NCBI GenBank assembly: GCA_947454055.1
Contig: CANGIS010000012.1
Span: 1 to 64,000 of the forward strand
Reading direction: 5' to 3'
Source: Hyphomicrobiales bacterium
GTDB lineage: Bacteria; Pseudomonadota; Alphaproteobacteria; Rhizobiales; Beijerinckiaceae
DNA: 64,000 bases
Made by a program: the position numbers and the translations under genes. Below are positions 15,554 to 24,513 of the stretch, in pieces. Numbering within the stretch: the first letter of the stretch is position 1; each line of letters opens with the position of its first letter. Below the pieces are notes generated by a model, which worked only from the letters and a program-made list of their open reading frames with translations, made no database searches and was not told the origin of the DNA.

Positions 15554-16215
15554 CGGGCACCTCTCTTTGACAAGACGACGGCAGGTGTTTTGAAAAGGAT
15601 GACCAGATCTCGCCACAGGCTGAGCGAGGTGACATAGGCTTGATCGAGCGCCACGCGTCGATCGTAGCTGACATCGTTGCGGCCACTGACCTGCCAAAGG
15701 CCGGTGATGCCGGGACGAACGGACAGATAGTCCGGCGTTGCTGTTCCATAATGGCGCAGCTCGCCTTCCGTCACCGGACGAGGGCCAACAAGGCTCATAT
15801 CGCCCATGAGAACATTGACGAGTTGTGGCAGTTCATCGAGGCTTGTCCGGCGGAGAAATCGGCCGATCGGGGTAACCCGCGGATCAAAGGTCAGTTTTTG
15901 ATCGCGCTCCCATTCATCGCCAGCTTCCGGATGGTAAGAGAGATACTCGCTGAGGCAGTTATCGGCGCCCAAAATCATCGTGCGAAATTTGAGACAGCCA
16001 AAGGGCACTCCATAGCGCCCGATCCGGCGATGCCGATAGAATACCGGTCCACCATCCAACGCCACGCATACGCTGATGACGAGAAAAACCGGCGCCAGAA
16101 CAAGGCACAGCAGGGCCGCGCCAACAAGGTCAATGAACCTCTTCACGAGGTGGGTTATCGGACGGCTTTGCCGAAGCAAAGCCGCGTTGCGCCGTTGTGC
16201 CTCGATTGCCGACAT
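15550..16215 (-). CDS. Priming sugar-phosphate transferase (ExoY/WcaJ family)
   Basis: A 221-residue polyisoprenyl-phosphate hexose-1-phosphate transferase that starts assembly by placing a sugar-1-phosphate on undecaprenyl phosphate. It has a single membrane segment ([21 protein letters not shown]), then the catalytic core [39 protein letters not shown] and [14 protein letters not shown]. It lacks the extra N-terminal helices of PssY/WbaP-type enzymes, so it matches the short ExoY form. It is the first gene of the six-gene minus-strand run; the promoter must lie in 16216-16388, shared with the divergent NAD kinase gene. Confidence 0.93.
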   Translation of the reverse strand: MSAIEAQRRNAALLRQSRPITHLVKRFIDLVGAALLCLVLAPVFLVISVCVALDGGPVFYRHRRIGRYGVPFGCLKFRTMILGADNCLSEYLSYHPEAGDEWERDQKLTFDPRVTPIGRFLRRTSLDELPQLVNVLMGDMSLVGPRPVTEGELRHYGTATPDYLSVRPGITGLWQVSGRNDVSYDRRVALDQAYVTSLSLWRDLVILFKTPAVVLSKRGAR

Positions 16216-16388
16216 TCAAATCTCCTCGTCGTGTACGCATCTCACGTACCCAAACAACGCTTGAGCTGAACATTTAGCCGCCAGTAAAATTGCCTATAAA
16301 AGCTAGTACGTAAGGGTTTGACTTCACCGGAACCAAAACTAGCTTGTCGCAAACCGAACCGGCCTTTTTCAAAACACAGGGCAAGCCG

Positions 16389-17486
16389 ATGATCTTCCAT
16401 CACAGCCTCACCGACGCCGCCGTTCGGGCTGCCCTTCGCCGCCGCGACATCGGGTTGGCAGGCCATTTTAAAGCCAAAATTTTTGGCCACCTTCATTGTT
16501 GCGCCGGTTTGCGCATGAGCCGCGCCAACCGCGTGTTTTTTGTCGATGAGACCGAAGCACGCGCCCTTGGCTTCAGGCCGTGCGGGAGGTGTATGCCGAT
16601 GAACTACAAAAGGTGGAAAGCGGGCCGTGCAATAACGAACGAGGCCCCCTGCCCGTCGGAACCAAAGTCGTGTAGAACGGAAGTGATGAAGCGCTACGGA
16701 AGACAGGACGATCAGGTGACCGAGAGATCCAAGCTTGCCTTTGTAAACAGTGATACCGACGAGGCGCAGGCTGCAGGTCAACGGCTTCGGGCACGCTATG
16801 GCGAAACCGACCTAACGGAGGCGGACATCATCGTAGCCCTCGGCGGCGACGGCTTGATGCTGGCCACCCTGCACCGCTTGATGGGAACCGGTAAGCCGAT
16901 TTACGGCATGAACCGTGGTTCCGTCGGCTTTCTCATGAATGAATATTCGGAGGATCTGCTTTGCGAAAGGCTGGAAGCGGCCGAACGGAGCGTGGTTCAT
17001 CCGCTCTTGATGCATGTGACGGATGAGAGTGGCACGATCCATTCCGCCCATGCCATCAACGAAGTATCGTTGTTTCGCCAATCCTATCAGGCCGCCAAAC
17101 TGAAAATTTCGATTGATGGACGGCCAAGGCTGGATGAATTGGTCGCCGACGGAATTCTGGTAGCAACGCCTGCAGGTTCGACGGCTTACAATCTGTCGGC
17201 AAACGGGCCTATCCTGCCGCTGAATGCCCCGATGCTGGCTTTAACACCCATTTCGCCGTTCCGGCCAAGGCGCTGGCGTGGCGCGATTTTGCCGGATACC
17301 GCCGAGATTTCGCTCATAGCCCTAGAGCCCGAAAAGCGCCCCGTCAATGCGGTGGCCGATCATGTCGAATTCCGTTCCGTCCGTCAGGTCACCATTTCGA
17401 TCGACCGTTCGGTTGATCTCGTGATGTTGCATGATCCTGGCCATAGCCTTGATGAACGCATTTTGCGGGAACAATTTGGCGGATAG
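16389..17486 (+). CDS. nadK: NAD kinase with in-frame N-terminal Ada-type metal-binding domain
   Basis: The frame is open without a stop from 16344 to 17486. Residues 1-78 (from ATG 16389) resemble the Ada metal-binding domain: [32 protein letters not shown] and NYKRWKA, with four cysteines placed to bind zinc. After a 22-residue linker comes NAD kinase: [47 protein letters not shown]. This phosphorylates NAD to NADP with ATP. Ordinary alphaproteobacterial NAD kinase is about 255-265 residues and would start at the internal ATG at 16686, giving 266 residues. So this is either a genuine fusion, or an Ada-like gene whose stop was lost in front of nadK, with nadK also started internally. Confidence 0.85.
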   Translation: MIFHHSLTDAAVRAALRRRDIGLAGHFKAKIFGHLHCCAGLRMSRANRVFFVDETEARALGFRPCGRCMPMNYKRWKAGRAITNEAPCPSEPKSCRTEVMKRYGRQDDQVTERSKLAFVNSDTDEAQAAGQRLRARYGETDLTEADIIVALGGDGLMLATLHRLMGTGKPIYGMNRGSVGFLMNEYSEDLLCERLEAAERSVVHPLLMHVTDESGTIHSAHAINEVSLFRQSYQAAKLKISIDGRPRLDELVADGILVATPAGSTAYNLSANGPILPLNAPMLALTPISPFRPRRWRGAILPDTAEISLIALEPEKRPVNAVADHVEFRSVRQVTISIDRSVDLVMLHDPGHSLDERILREQFGG

Positions 17487-17494
17487 CCGGAATC

Positions 17495-18244
17495 TCAGGC
17501 CGCCAAGGGCGTGAGTTCCGACGGCTTTAATGTCGAGCGCGCCGCCGCGTCCAGAAAATCGGGAACCATCGACGCGGGCAAGCCCACAATGTCCAGAAGG
17601 CGAACAAAGGAGCGATGATCCTGATGCGCCAGCATCGCTTTGATATCGATGATCGAAATATCGGAAAGCACGGCAAGAATAGCCGCCGCCACATCCGTTG
17701 CGCCACTTGATAATGCAAGTCGGATCAGCCTCGGCGTGATCTGGTCAAAGCGTGCAAAGGCCTCGATATAGGCCGCTCTTGCTTTGCTGTCGGATGCCCA
17801 TAAGAGCGCGACGATGGCTTGATCGATCGCCTCCTGATCCTGCGTGCCCCCCATCATTTCGCACACCGTCCTTAGGCGAGCGGAAGCCAGCGCCGCCCAG
17901 ACATCCCCGCTCCCTGCCCTGAGCCCTTCCGCCCGCGCCTCGACCGCCGCCATCAGGGCCTCGAACTGACCAAAGCGCTCCACCATCCGAATGAGTGAAA
18001 ATGACGCGATAACGGCGCCCTTATTGCGGACCAGAAGCGTTACTTCCGCAACATCGCCGATTTCCGCCAAAGCGGCCGATACGGGGGCCGCCACCGTCTT
18101 GGCCTCGGCAAGCGCTGCCTGGCAGGCGGCATTGCCGATCATCGCCAAGTCAACCAGTGCATTGACCGGAAGATAGGGAATGAGTTCCGAGAGGTGCTGT
18201 GCCGCGCGATAGGCCCGTTCCGCCTCTTGCTTATTCATCGACAA
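17495..18244 (-). CDS. Helical-repeat protein, DUF2336-like, unknown function
   Basis: A 249-residue, nearly all-helical, acidic protein made of repeated 30-40-residue helix pairs (for example LVRNKGAVIASFSLIRMVERFG and VAAAILAVLSDISIIDIKAMLAH), reminiscent of HEAT-type or DUF2336 proteins. No catalytic motif and no membrane segment is visible. The ATG lies 14 nt inside the end of the transglycosylase gene, so the two are translationally coupled and probably act together in the envelope or flagellar context. Convergent with nadK across 8 nt. Family assignment is tentative. Confidence 0.6.
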   Translation of the reverse strand: MSMNKQEAERAYRAAQHLSELIPYLPVNALVDLAMIGNAACQAALAEAKTVAAPVSAALAEIGDVAEVTLLVRNKGAVIASFSLIRMVERFGQFEALMAAVEARAEGLRAGSGDVWAALASARLRTVCEMMGGTQDQEAIDQAIVALLWASDSKARAAYIEAFARFDQITPRLIRLALSSGATDVAAAILAVLSDISIIDIKAMLAHQDHRSFVRLLDIVGLPASMVPDFLDAAARSTLKPSELTPLAA

Positions 18245-19238
18245 CCTCCGGCTTCATAAAATGCGTCAGATCGAGGGGCTTTGCGTGTCGGGCGCCCATG
18301 TTTGCTGCCTTTGGTGTCGATGCTGGCGGGTTTGGCTGGGCATGGTTGTTCGAAGCTGCTGGCGAGCCCGGCAGGGCCGCCACGCCGCGCGGAAAATAGG
18401 ACGGGTTTTCCGATGAGAATTGATCCGGTTCTTTCCATAGGGCGCCGACGACGGGATTAAGTGCCGCAACATTTCCGACATTGCGAAACAGGCTGAAAAG
18501 AGCAGGACCATCGGGATGGGCATAGGCAAGCGGTGCCAGCGGCTGATCGTCATCTCCTTCGACAAAGGCTGCCGCCGGAAGCGGAGCGTCCGGCGCACTG
18601 GCGTGAAGCTTGGTGAGCAATTCGCGCACATCCCCCACCGATTTGGCTCGGCCCGACGCCGGATCGTAAAACAGCGCCGGATTGGATTTTGCGGCATCGG
18701 GAAAAAGGGTCGAGGCCAGCGTGTCCGGCTCCGTTTCGCTTTTGCGCAAAAGTCCCGCCGCACCGTTTGCTCCAAGCACATGGGCGATATAGAGATCCGC
18801 CGCATCAGGCTTGCGACCCAAAGCGCCCGAAAGACTGGCCGCATTCGATTTCGTCAAGGCGCCGGCGAGAAGACTGGCTGTTTTCGGATCGGACCGCAGC
18901 TTTAAAATGGCTTGTCGCATATCGGGGTCAGGAACGTCGAATTTGCCCGATTTTGTCTCGACAATCGCCGTTGCATAACGCCCCAGCCCCAAAGAGGGCC
19001 CCGCTTCTTTCAACGTCTTGAGCCAGGTTTGTTCGACGAACTGGAACAGGCCCGTTGCACTGGAACGCGCCGACTTGGCCGCCGGATCAAGGGCTGATTC
19101 CTGTCGTGCGGTTTTGACAAGATAGGAGAAGTCAGTCCCACTTTGCTGCGCGCCCTCGCGAATGGCGCCAAGGACAGCCGAAGCCCCTTCTTTGACCCCG
19201 CCCTTCGGCGCCGCCGGTGTAGTGAACAACATGAACAT
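18231..19238 (-). CDS. Lytic transglycosylase (SLT-like, flagellum-associated type)
   Basis: A 335-residue protein with an SLT/goose-lysozyme-like domain near the N-terminus: FSYLVKTARQESALDPAAKS, with the catalytic Glu of the ARQES motif, then SSATGLFQFVEQTWL. A central GALGRKPDAADLYIAHVLGANGA motif is typical of the alphaproteobacterial form often encoded among flagellar genes. It cleaves peptidoglycan to allow passage of an envelope structure. There is no clear classical signal peptide; export through the flagellar system or from a different start is possible. The C-terminus is proline/alanine-rich. It precedes and overlaps the helical-repeat gene. Confidence 0.8.
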   Translation of the reverse strand: MFMLFTTPAAPKGGVKEGASAVLGAIREGAQQSGTDFSYLVKTARQESALDPAAKSARSSATGLFQFVEQTWLKTLKEAGPSLGLGRYATAIVETKSGKFDVPDPDMRQAILKLRSDPKTASLLAGALTKSNAASLSGALGRKPDAADLYIAHVLGANGAAGLLRKSETEPDTLASTLFPDAAKSNPALFYDPASGRAKSVGDVRELLTKLHASAPDAPLPAAAFVEGDDDQPLAPLAYAHPDGPALFSLFRNVGNVAALNPVVGALWKEPDQFSSENPSYFPRGVAALPGSPAASNNHAQPNPPASTPKAANMGARHAKPLDLTHFMKPEVVDE

Positions 19239-19338
19239 CGCGACCCCCTGCGCTTGACCGATCGCATCGATCCGTGCAGGCCAATCTTGGCAAATTGTGG
19301 TAAATAAAGTCTAAAGATTGAATGGCGGTCATCCTCTG

Positions 19339-19959
19339 ATGCAAAAGCTCTACGCGCTTAAGGCGATCCCCCCGCTCCTGCCGCCCGATGCCGACGGCGT
19401 TCTGCTGGATGTGCTGTCTTTGGCCAACGGATCGGACGATTTCAGCCTCGATCCACGCATCATGCCGATGATCGAGACCCCCGATCATCCCTCCTCCCCA
19501 TCTGCCCTGGCGATGGCCCTCCGACACCGGCCAAGTATCGTGGTGATGCGGGGTATGTCCGCCTATGCTGAACTGCAGCATTTATCGTCCCGACTGGCCG
19601 TTCATGAAGCCGAGCAAGGCTGGGACGATGGCGGCATTCAAATCATCGCTGTTCTGGGTGATACGCCCGCTTCCCTGCGGACTTTAACACAGACTTGGCC
19701 ATCGATACCGCGATTGGCAGGTCTGATCTTTTCACCCGAAAGGCTAAGCGGTGTTCTGACGGATCAGCCCGTCGATACAGCTGCAGCGCCTTCCGGGGAT
19801 TGGCCTGATCCGGTTCGACTGGCGCGAAGCCTTACCCTTCTCGCAGCCAAGGAAAGGGGGATTCCCGCTTACGAATGGATTGGCCGGCCGAGCGATCCTA
19901 AATATGCCGCCGATCGCGCATGCCGTGACGGCTTTACCGGAACGGTTGTGACACTCTAG
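19339..19959 (+). CDS. CitE/HpcH-HpaI-like aldolase-fold protein (divergent)
   Basis: A 206-residue protein whose layout follows the CitE/HpcH fold: KLYALKAIPPLLPPDADGVLLD, RIMPMIETP, a second beta strand IQIIAVLGDTPASLRTL, LAGLIFSPERLSGVL, and the closing ARSLTLLAAKERGIPAYEW...GFTGTVVTL. Relatives cleave or form carbon-carbon bonds in CoA-thioester or hydroxyacid metabolism with Mg2+. It is much shorter than the usual 270-320 residues, and the usual metal ligands (LDLED-type, FGxxD) are not clearly present, so it may be inactive or altered. The start at 19339 gives MQKLYAL; a TTG at 19318 is possible. Confidence 0.5.
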   Translation: MQKLYALKAIPPLLPPDADGVLLDVLSLANGSDDFSLDPRIMPMIETPDHPSSPSALAMALRHRPSIVVMRGMSAYAELQHLSSRLAVHEAEQGWDDGGIQIIAVLGDTPASLRTLTQTWPSIPRLAGLIFSPERLSGVLTDQPVDTAAAPSGDWPDPVRLARSLTLLAAKERGIPAYEWIGRPSDPKYAADRACRDGFTGTVVTL

Positions 19960-19964
19960 CGCTG

Positions 19965-20573
19965 CTACTCGCCACCTTTGGGCCGCGTGATGGAAAACAA
20001 ATCATCGGCCGCGGTATAGTCACTATAGCCACACCGCGCGATTGTGCCCGCGGCCACCAGATCAAAACGACCATTCTTGATGTAGGCCTCGTCGATATGG
20101 ACGCCCACGACATGCCCCATGACCAAGAAGGAAGAGATGGGATGGCCGTCCGAATCTTTTAACTCGATGATGTCGACCAGCTTGCATTCGAGCGCAACGG
20201 GCGAGGCTTTAACCCGCGGAGCCTTCACAAGGCGGGAGGGCGCTTCCTCCAGGCCTGCATGGATGAACTCGCTCTCGCCTCGGGGCAGAGGGGCCGAGGT
20301 GGCATTCATCGCATCGCGCAGCTCATAGGTTACCAGATTGCAGACAAATTCACGGGTCTCGGCGATGAAAGCGACCGAGTCTTTTTGCCCTTCGCTTGCA
20401 AAGCCGACAATCGGCGGGCGGGACGAGAACGCGTTGAAAAACGAGTAAGGTGCTAAATTAACGGCACCCTTGGCATCCACCGCGCTGATCCAGCCGATCG
20501 GGCGTGGCGCGACAATGGCTTTGAAGGGATCATGCGGCAGGCCATGCGCATTGGTCGCGGTTTCATAAAACAT
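19965..20573 (-). CDS. Flavin reductase-like, FMN-binding split-barrel protein
   Basis: A 202-residue protein of the flavin reductase domain family. The FMN-binding core reads DPFKAIVAPRPIGWISAVDAKG, NLAPYSFFNAFSSRPPIVGF and EFVCNLVTYELRDAMNAT. It reduces FMN or FAD with NAD(P)H, or uses bound flavin itself, in the cytoplasm. The gene lies 3 nt after the nitroreductase stop on the same strand, so the two flavoproteins form a small operon. No substrate can be named. Confidence 0.85.
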   Translation of the reverse strand: MFYETATNAHGLPHDPFKAIVAPRPIGWISAVDAKGAVNLAPYSFFNAFSSRPPIVGFASEGQKDSVAFIAETREFVCNLVTYELRDAMNATSAPLPRGESEFIHAGLEEAPSRLVKAPRVKASPVALECKLVDIIELKDSDGHPISSFLVMGHVVGVHIDEAYIKNGRFDLVAAGTIARCGYSDYTAADDLFSITRPKGGE

Positions 20574-20576
20574 GGC

Positions 20577-21152
20577 TCAATCCTTCGGTTTGAAAAATGA
20601 AACGATCTCTTCGAGCGCCGGTCGAGGCCGATCCAACGGCTTTTCGGTCGCCCGGCCGATATGGATGAAGCCCGCGATCCGTTCCTCGGGCGACAAGCCT
20701 AAGGCTGCCAGAATGGCACGGTCATAAGCAAACCATTCGGTCAGCCATGCGGTTACAAATCCCATCGCATTGGCCGCGAAGGTCAATGCCATGCACGCAG
20801 CCCCCGCCGACAAATCCTGTTCCCACTCCGGAATTTTGACGTGGGGGGCGCTTTTGCTCACAACCGCAATTACCAACGGCGCACGCGCAAGTCGCTTGGC
20901 CTCGACCGCTACCATTTCCTCGGTGGCCTCCGGCTGCCGCTCGCGGAACCGTTCGGCCAGAAGCATACCGGCCTGCCCCCGCGCCTCCGCTTCAAACACG
21001 ATAAAGCGCCAGGGCGCGAGCTTGCCATGATCGGGAATCCGCGAGGCAATCCGCAGTAACCGGTCACGCTCGTCCGGCGTCGGCCCCGGCCCGATCATTA
21101 AATGGGGCGCAACGGAGCGGCGGGTTTCAAACAGGGCTAGTTGATCCATCAT
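20577..21152 (-). CDS. Nitroreductase-family FMN oxidoreductase
   Basis: A 191-residue nitroreductase-fold enzyme (YdjA-like single-domain form). Recognisable parts are the FMN-phosphate site RRSVAPHLMIGPGPTPDERDR, IPDHGKLAPWRFIVFE, QDLSAGAACMALTFAANAMG and the C-terminal IGFIHIG-like strand IAGFIHIGRATEKPLDRPRP. It uses NAD(P)H to reduce nitro groups, quinones or enones. The ATG at 21152 is chosen because AAGGAG lies 8 nt upstream; the next codon is also ATG. It is the first gene of the pair with the flavin reductase. Confidence 0.88.
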   Translation of the reverse strand: MMDQLALFETRRSVAPHLMIGPGPTPDERDRLLRIASRIPDHGKLAPWRFIVFEAEARGQAGMLLAERFRERQPEATEEMVAVEAKRLARAPLVIAVVSKSAPHVKIPEWEQDLSAGAACMALTFAANAMGFVTAWLTEWFAYDRAILAALGLSPEERIAGFIHIGRATEKPLDRPRPALEEIVSFFKPKD

Positions 21153-21266
21153 GCAACGCACTCCTTGGGGTGGTTCATCCCCTTGCCCGACTGGGCGGCC
21201 CCGTCAAGGGGGGCGTTTGATCCGAAGCCGCCCGTTTTTATTGACGCGGACGCATCGCCTGTGCTC

Positions 21267-22109
21267 ATGGTCTTCGCCATGCAGAACCTTATCCGGTTGT
21301 TTCTGATCGCCCTGTTGGCCTTGTCATTCGGACCGAGCCGCGCCGACGATGGCACGAGCGAAGGCGAGCTTTCGCTCTCGGCCCATCTGGAGACAGATCG
21401 GGCGATGATCCATGACGGGCTGGTCTGGCGCATTTATAGCGATGCAACCGACGGCACCCCTGCCCGCTTCGTGACCCAGTCGGACCAAGCATCGCCGGTT
21501 TTCCGGCTCGCTCCCGGCGCCTATATTGTTCATGCCGCCTATGGCCTTTCCGGAACAACACACCGGATCGTGCTGGGATCAACGGCGGTACGCGAGGTGA
21601 TTTCGATCAGCGCGGGCGCCCTGATGCTTGATGCTCTGGTGGGTGACACACCGATTCCGGACGCAAAAGTTCATTTCAGCATCTATGTCGCCGTCGGAAC
21701 CGATCCTGAGGGCCGGCTCATAGCCGATAATGTGAAGCCGGGCCGGATGATCCGATTGCCGGTCGGCGCCTATCGGGTCGTTTCGACCTATGGCGACACC
21801 AACGCCCTGTCGAGCGCGGACTTGACCGTCGAACCCGCCAAACTGGTCAAAGCGACGCTGCGCCATCGGGCGGCTACCGTCATATTGAAGCTCGTCAACA
21901 ATCTGGGCGGGGAAGCCTATGCCGGCACCGCTTTCAGCGTTTTGACGCCGGGTGGCGATACGATCCGCGATCTTGTCGGGGCTTTCCCGTCGCTTATTCT
22001 GGCGGAAGGCGACTACATTCTGGTAGCGCGCAGCAATGGCCGCGTGTTTACCAGCGAATTCAAGGTTCGCAGCGGCATCGATCAGGACATCGAGATTTTG
22101 GCGCGCTGA
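21267..22109 (+). CDS. Exported protein with three beta-sandwich-like repeats
   Basis: A 280-residue protein with a signal peptide (MVFAMQNLIRLFLIALLALS, cleavage near SRA-DD). The mature part shows three copies of one element: FRLAPGAYIVHAAYG, IRLPVGAYRVVSTYG and LILAEGDYILVARSNG, each following a short beta-rich stretch. This resembles carboxypeptidase-regulatory/transthyretin-like modules that sit in the periplasm or on the surface. No enzyme motif. The ATG at 21267 is preferred over the long upstream extension, which overlaps the nitroreductase start and would bury the signal peptide. Function unknown. Confidence 0.72.
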   Translation: MVFAMQNLIRLFLIALLALSFGPSRADDGTSEGELSLSAHLETDRAMIHDGLVWRIYSDATDGTPARFVTQSDQASPVFRLAPGAYIVHAAYGLSGTTHRIVLGSTAVREVISISAGALMLDALVGDTPIPDAKVHFSIYVAVGTDPEGRLIADNVKPGRMIRLPVGAYRVVSTYGDTNALSSADLTVEPAKLVKATLRHRAATVILKLVNNLGGEAYAGTAFSVLTPGGDTIRDLVGAFPSLILAEGDYILVARSNGRVFTSEFKVRSGIDQDIEILAR

Positions 22110-22119
22110 AGCCGCTGCA

Positions 22120-22911
22120 CTATGCCCGCCACCGAAGGGACATGCAGGACAGGCCGGCATCGACTTTCGCAATTTCGGACGTTGCCAGCGGAACAACGCG
22201 GTACCCCGCACCTTCCAGCATCGCGATGGTCTTTGGAAACGCACTGCCCACAAAAACGCGATCATTGATGCGAAGGGCATTTGCCGCACCTTCCTCGCCG
22301 TCGGGCGTGAAGAGGATGCGGAGGCCATCAAACACCCCTCCCGCCGCCAGACGCCGGGTCGACAGTACCGTTTCTTCGTCAAGCAGCGAGCAATCGGATT
22401 TGAAATGCAGGACATTGGGCGGCGTGCGCACGATGACCGGATTCTTGCCCAGCTCGCGCAGCGCATCGGCAAGCGCGCCGGCTCCGGTTTCATTCGTCCG
22501 GTCCGACAATCCGATCATCACGCGGTCGCCCAAAACCAAAATATCGCCGCCATCGGCAAACCCCGGAGCCGCCAGATCCAAGACACGGGAAAACCGCTTT
22601 TTCAGTACAGGGGCGATTTCCGCCGCTTCGCCGAAGCGACTGGCCGCGCCCGGCCGCATCACAATCGCGCCTTCGTGAAACACCAGAGCAGGATCTTCCA
22701 CAAACATGGAATCCGGATAGGCCTCCAACGCCGGAAGCACCTCGACCGTTACGCCGGCGTCCTCCAGGGCCACAATATAGGCCGCATGCTCGGCGAGCAC
22801 TTTGGCATAATCGGGTGCACCGAGATCAACGGCACGCAAACCGTCGACGATCCAGTGACATGGCGTGCGGACAATGGCATTGTCGAATCTGTAGACAGGT
22901 GTGGCGGACAT
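22120..22911 (-). CDS. ddaH: Dimethylargininase (DDAH)
   Basis: A 263-residue member of the arginine deiminase superfamily that hydrolyses N-omega-methylated arginine to citrulline and methylamine or dimethylamine. The conserved elements are SMFVEDPALVF, GFADGGDILVLGD, the active-site histidine in LHFKSDCSLLDE and the nucleophilic cysteine in KVDAGLSCMSLR at the C-terminus. The substrate-gripping residues near DSMFVED fit DDAH rather than arginine deiminase, which is about 400 residues. It starts 33 bp from the divergent M20D amidohydrolase, so the two share a control region. Convergent with the exported repeat protein. Confidence 0.88.
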   Translation of the reverse strand: MSATPVYRFDNAIVRTPCHWIVDGLRAVDLGAPDYAKVLAEHAAYIVALEDAGVTVEVLPALEAYPDSMFVEDPALVFHEGAIVMRPGAASRFGEAAEIAPVLKKRFSRVLDLAAPGFADGGDILVLGDRVMIGLSDRTNETGAGALADALRELGKNPVIVRTPPNVLHFKSDCSLLDEETVLSTRRLAAGGVFDGLRILFTPDGEEGAANALRINDRVFVGSAFPKTIAMLEGAGYRVVPLATSEIAKVDAGLSCMSLRWRA

Positions 22912-22944
22912 GATGCGGTAACTCGCTGGTCAGAGGATGAAGAT

Positions 22945-24111
22945 ATGCAGACGGTCGAACGGATGGCTCCCCTTCAGGATGAGATGATTGCGCTGCGGCA
23001 CCATTTTCACGCCCATCCCGAATTGGGGCTTGAAGAATACAACACCAGCAAGCTTGTCGCCAGCCTGTTAGAGGGGTGGGGCTATAAAGTTTCGACCGGA
23101 ATTGGCCAAACCGGCGTTGTCGGGTCGCTTTCCAACGGAAGCGGGCGCAAATCTGTTGGTCTTCGTGCTGATTTTGATGCCTTACCGATTTTTGAGGAAA
23201 CCGGCCTTGCCTATACCAGCAAGACGCCCGGTCTCATGCATGCCTGTGGGCATGACGGCCATACCGCCATGCTTCTCGCCGCAGCAAAATATCTTTCTGA
23301 ATCCCGCCAATTCGACGGCACCGTGCATCTCATCTTCCAGCCGGCCGAAGAAAATTACGGCGGGGCGAAATTGATGATCGATGACGGCCTGTTTAACCGG
23401 TTCCCCTGCGACGCCGTTTTCGGCATGCATAATATGCCCGATATTGAAGCGGGTGTGTTCGGATTCAAGGAAGGCTCGCTGTTTGCCAATGCCGAGGGCT
23501 TCGAGGTGACTTTGACGGGTGTTGGCGGCCATGCCTCGACACCGGAAGTGACCCATGACCCGATCGTGGCGGGCGCCAGTATTGTCATGGCGTTGCAAAC
23601 GCTCGTATCCCGCAATCTCGATCCGATGGAAGCAGGCGTTGTGACGGTCGGCGTTTTTCAGGCAGGCCGCGCCTCCAACGCTATTCCGCAATCGGCCAAG
23701 CTGACGGTCGATGCGCGCGCATTCACGACCGAAGTTGCCGACCTTTTGAAGCGACGCATTCCAGAAGTGATCCGGTTGCAGGCGGAGAGCTTTGGCGTTC
23801 AGGCAACGCTAACGCCGATGACCGGCTACCCGGTGCTTGTCAATGACGTGGCAATGACGCAATTTGCGCGAAAGGTTGCCGTGGACATGGTCGGAAAAAC
23901 GCGGGTCATCGACCTGAAGCGGCCCTATACGGGCGCGGAAGATTTTTCTTATATGTTGCAACAACGGCCCGGCAGCTATCTGGTGCTCGGAGCCCAGCAC
24001 AAAACGTCGCAGCCGTTACATCACCCCGGCTACGACTTCAATGATCAGGTTCTTCTCACGGGCGCGGCCTATTGGGCCGATCTCGCCAGAGATTTCCTGT
24101 TAAGTGCCTAA
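22945..24111 (+). CDS. M20D amidohydrolase (hippurate hydrolase/N-acyl amino acid amidase-like)
   Basis: A 388-residue zinc-dependent amidase. It has LRHHFHAHPELGLEEYNTS, the metal site LMHACGHDGHTAMLL (Cys, His ligands), FQPAEENYGGAKLMIDDG with catalytic Glu-Glu, the dimerisation lid VTLTGVGGHASTPEVTHDP and the final metal region PYTGAEDFSYM. It hydrolyses N-acyl amino acids such as hippurate or acetyl amino acids. The ATG at 22945 with AGAGGA 8 nt upstream is the true start; the much longer open frame to 22036 runs antisense through ddaH and is not coding. Pairing with ddaH suggests use of modified amino acids as a nitrogen source. Confidence 0.9.
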   Translation: MQTVERMAPLQDEMIALRHHFHAHPELGLEEYNTSKLVASLLEGWGYKVSTGIGQTGVVGSLSNGSGRKSVGLRADFDALPIFEETGLAYTSKTPGLMHACGHDGHTAMLLAAAKYLSESRQFDGTVHLIFQPAEENYGGAKLMIDDGLFNRFPCDAVFGMHNMPDIEAGVFGFKEGSLFANAEGFEVTLTGVGGHASTPEVTHDPIVAGASIVMALQTLVSRNLDPMEAGVVTVGVFQAGRASNAIPQSAKLTVDARAFTTEVADLLKRRIPEVIRLQAESFGVQATLTPMTGYPVLVNDVAMTQFARKVAVDMVGKTRVIDLKRPYTGAEDFSYMLQQRPGSYLVLGAQHKTSQPLHHPGYDFNDQVLLTGAAYWADLARDFLLSA

Positions 24112-24131
24112 AAGACGCTTAGGCTAAGGCC

Positions 24132-24428
24132 TTATTTGCCCCGGACGGGATTGAAAATGTCGGTTCCAATCATCGCATCGGCGAGTTTGCCGAAGTCGAT
24201 TTTGTATTCGCCATTTTTTATCGATTCCTTGAGCGAAATAACCTTGGCGTAGTCGAAGGGCTGTTCCGAAAGGCCATTGCCCTTCGCAATTGTTACTTCA
24301 ACCAAAGCCGATGGCTCATTCTGAGCCATCGATGCCGCCACTGCCGGGGCTGACGCCGCTGCAGCTGCCTTTGGTCCTTTACGAACCGAAGAGTCCATCT
24401 GGACTAATTTATTACCAATAGGATCCAT
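24132..24428 (-). CDS. flgM: Negative regulator of flagellin synthesis FlgM (anti-sigma-28)
   Basis: A 98-residue protein with the FlgM layout: a flexible, Ala-rich N-terminal half (exported through the hook-basal body) and a C-terminal sigma-binding region VISLKESIKNGEYKIDFGKLADAMIG. It holds the flagellar sigma factor inactive until export. Three ATGs stand in tandem (24434, 24431, 24428); GGAGG at 24438-24442 gives 9 nt to the third, so that one is used here. No other flagellar structural gene is in the window except the possibly related transglycosylase at 18.2 kb. Confidence 0.8.
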   Translation of the reverse strand: MDPIGNKLVQMDSSVRKGPKAAAAASAPAVAASMAQNEPSALVEVTIAKGNGLSEQPFDYAKVISLKESIKNGEYKIDFGKLADAMIGTDIFNPVRGK

Positions 24429-24513
24429 CATCATCCACCTCCAACGCGTGCGCCGAAGAAAAGTTACACGTCCTTGTACTGATTAAGACGGGTGGCGCGT
24501 CGAAAACTTTAGC

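Noticed and set aside
22036-22944. Upstream in-frame extension of the M20D amidohydrolase
   Set aside because: It runs antisense through ddaH and lacks M20 features; the family start with a good ribosome site is at 22945.
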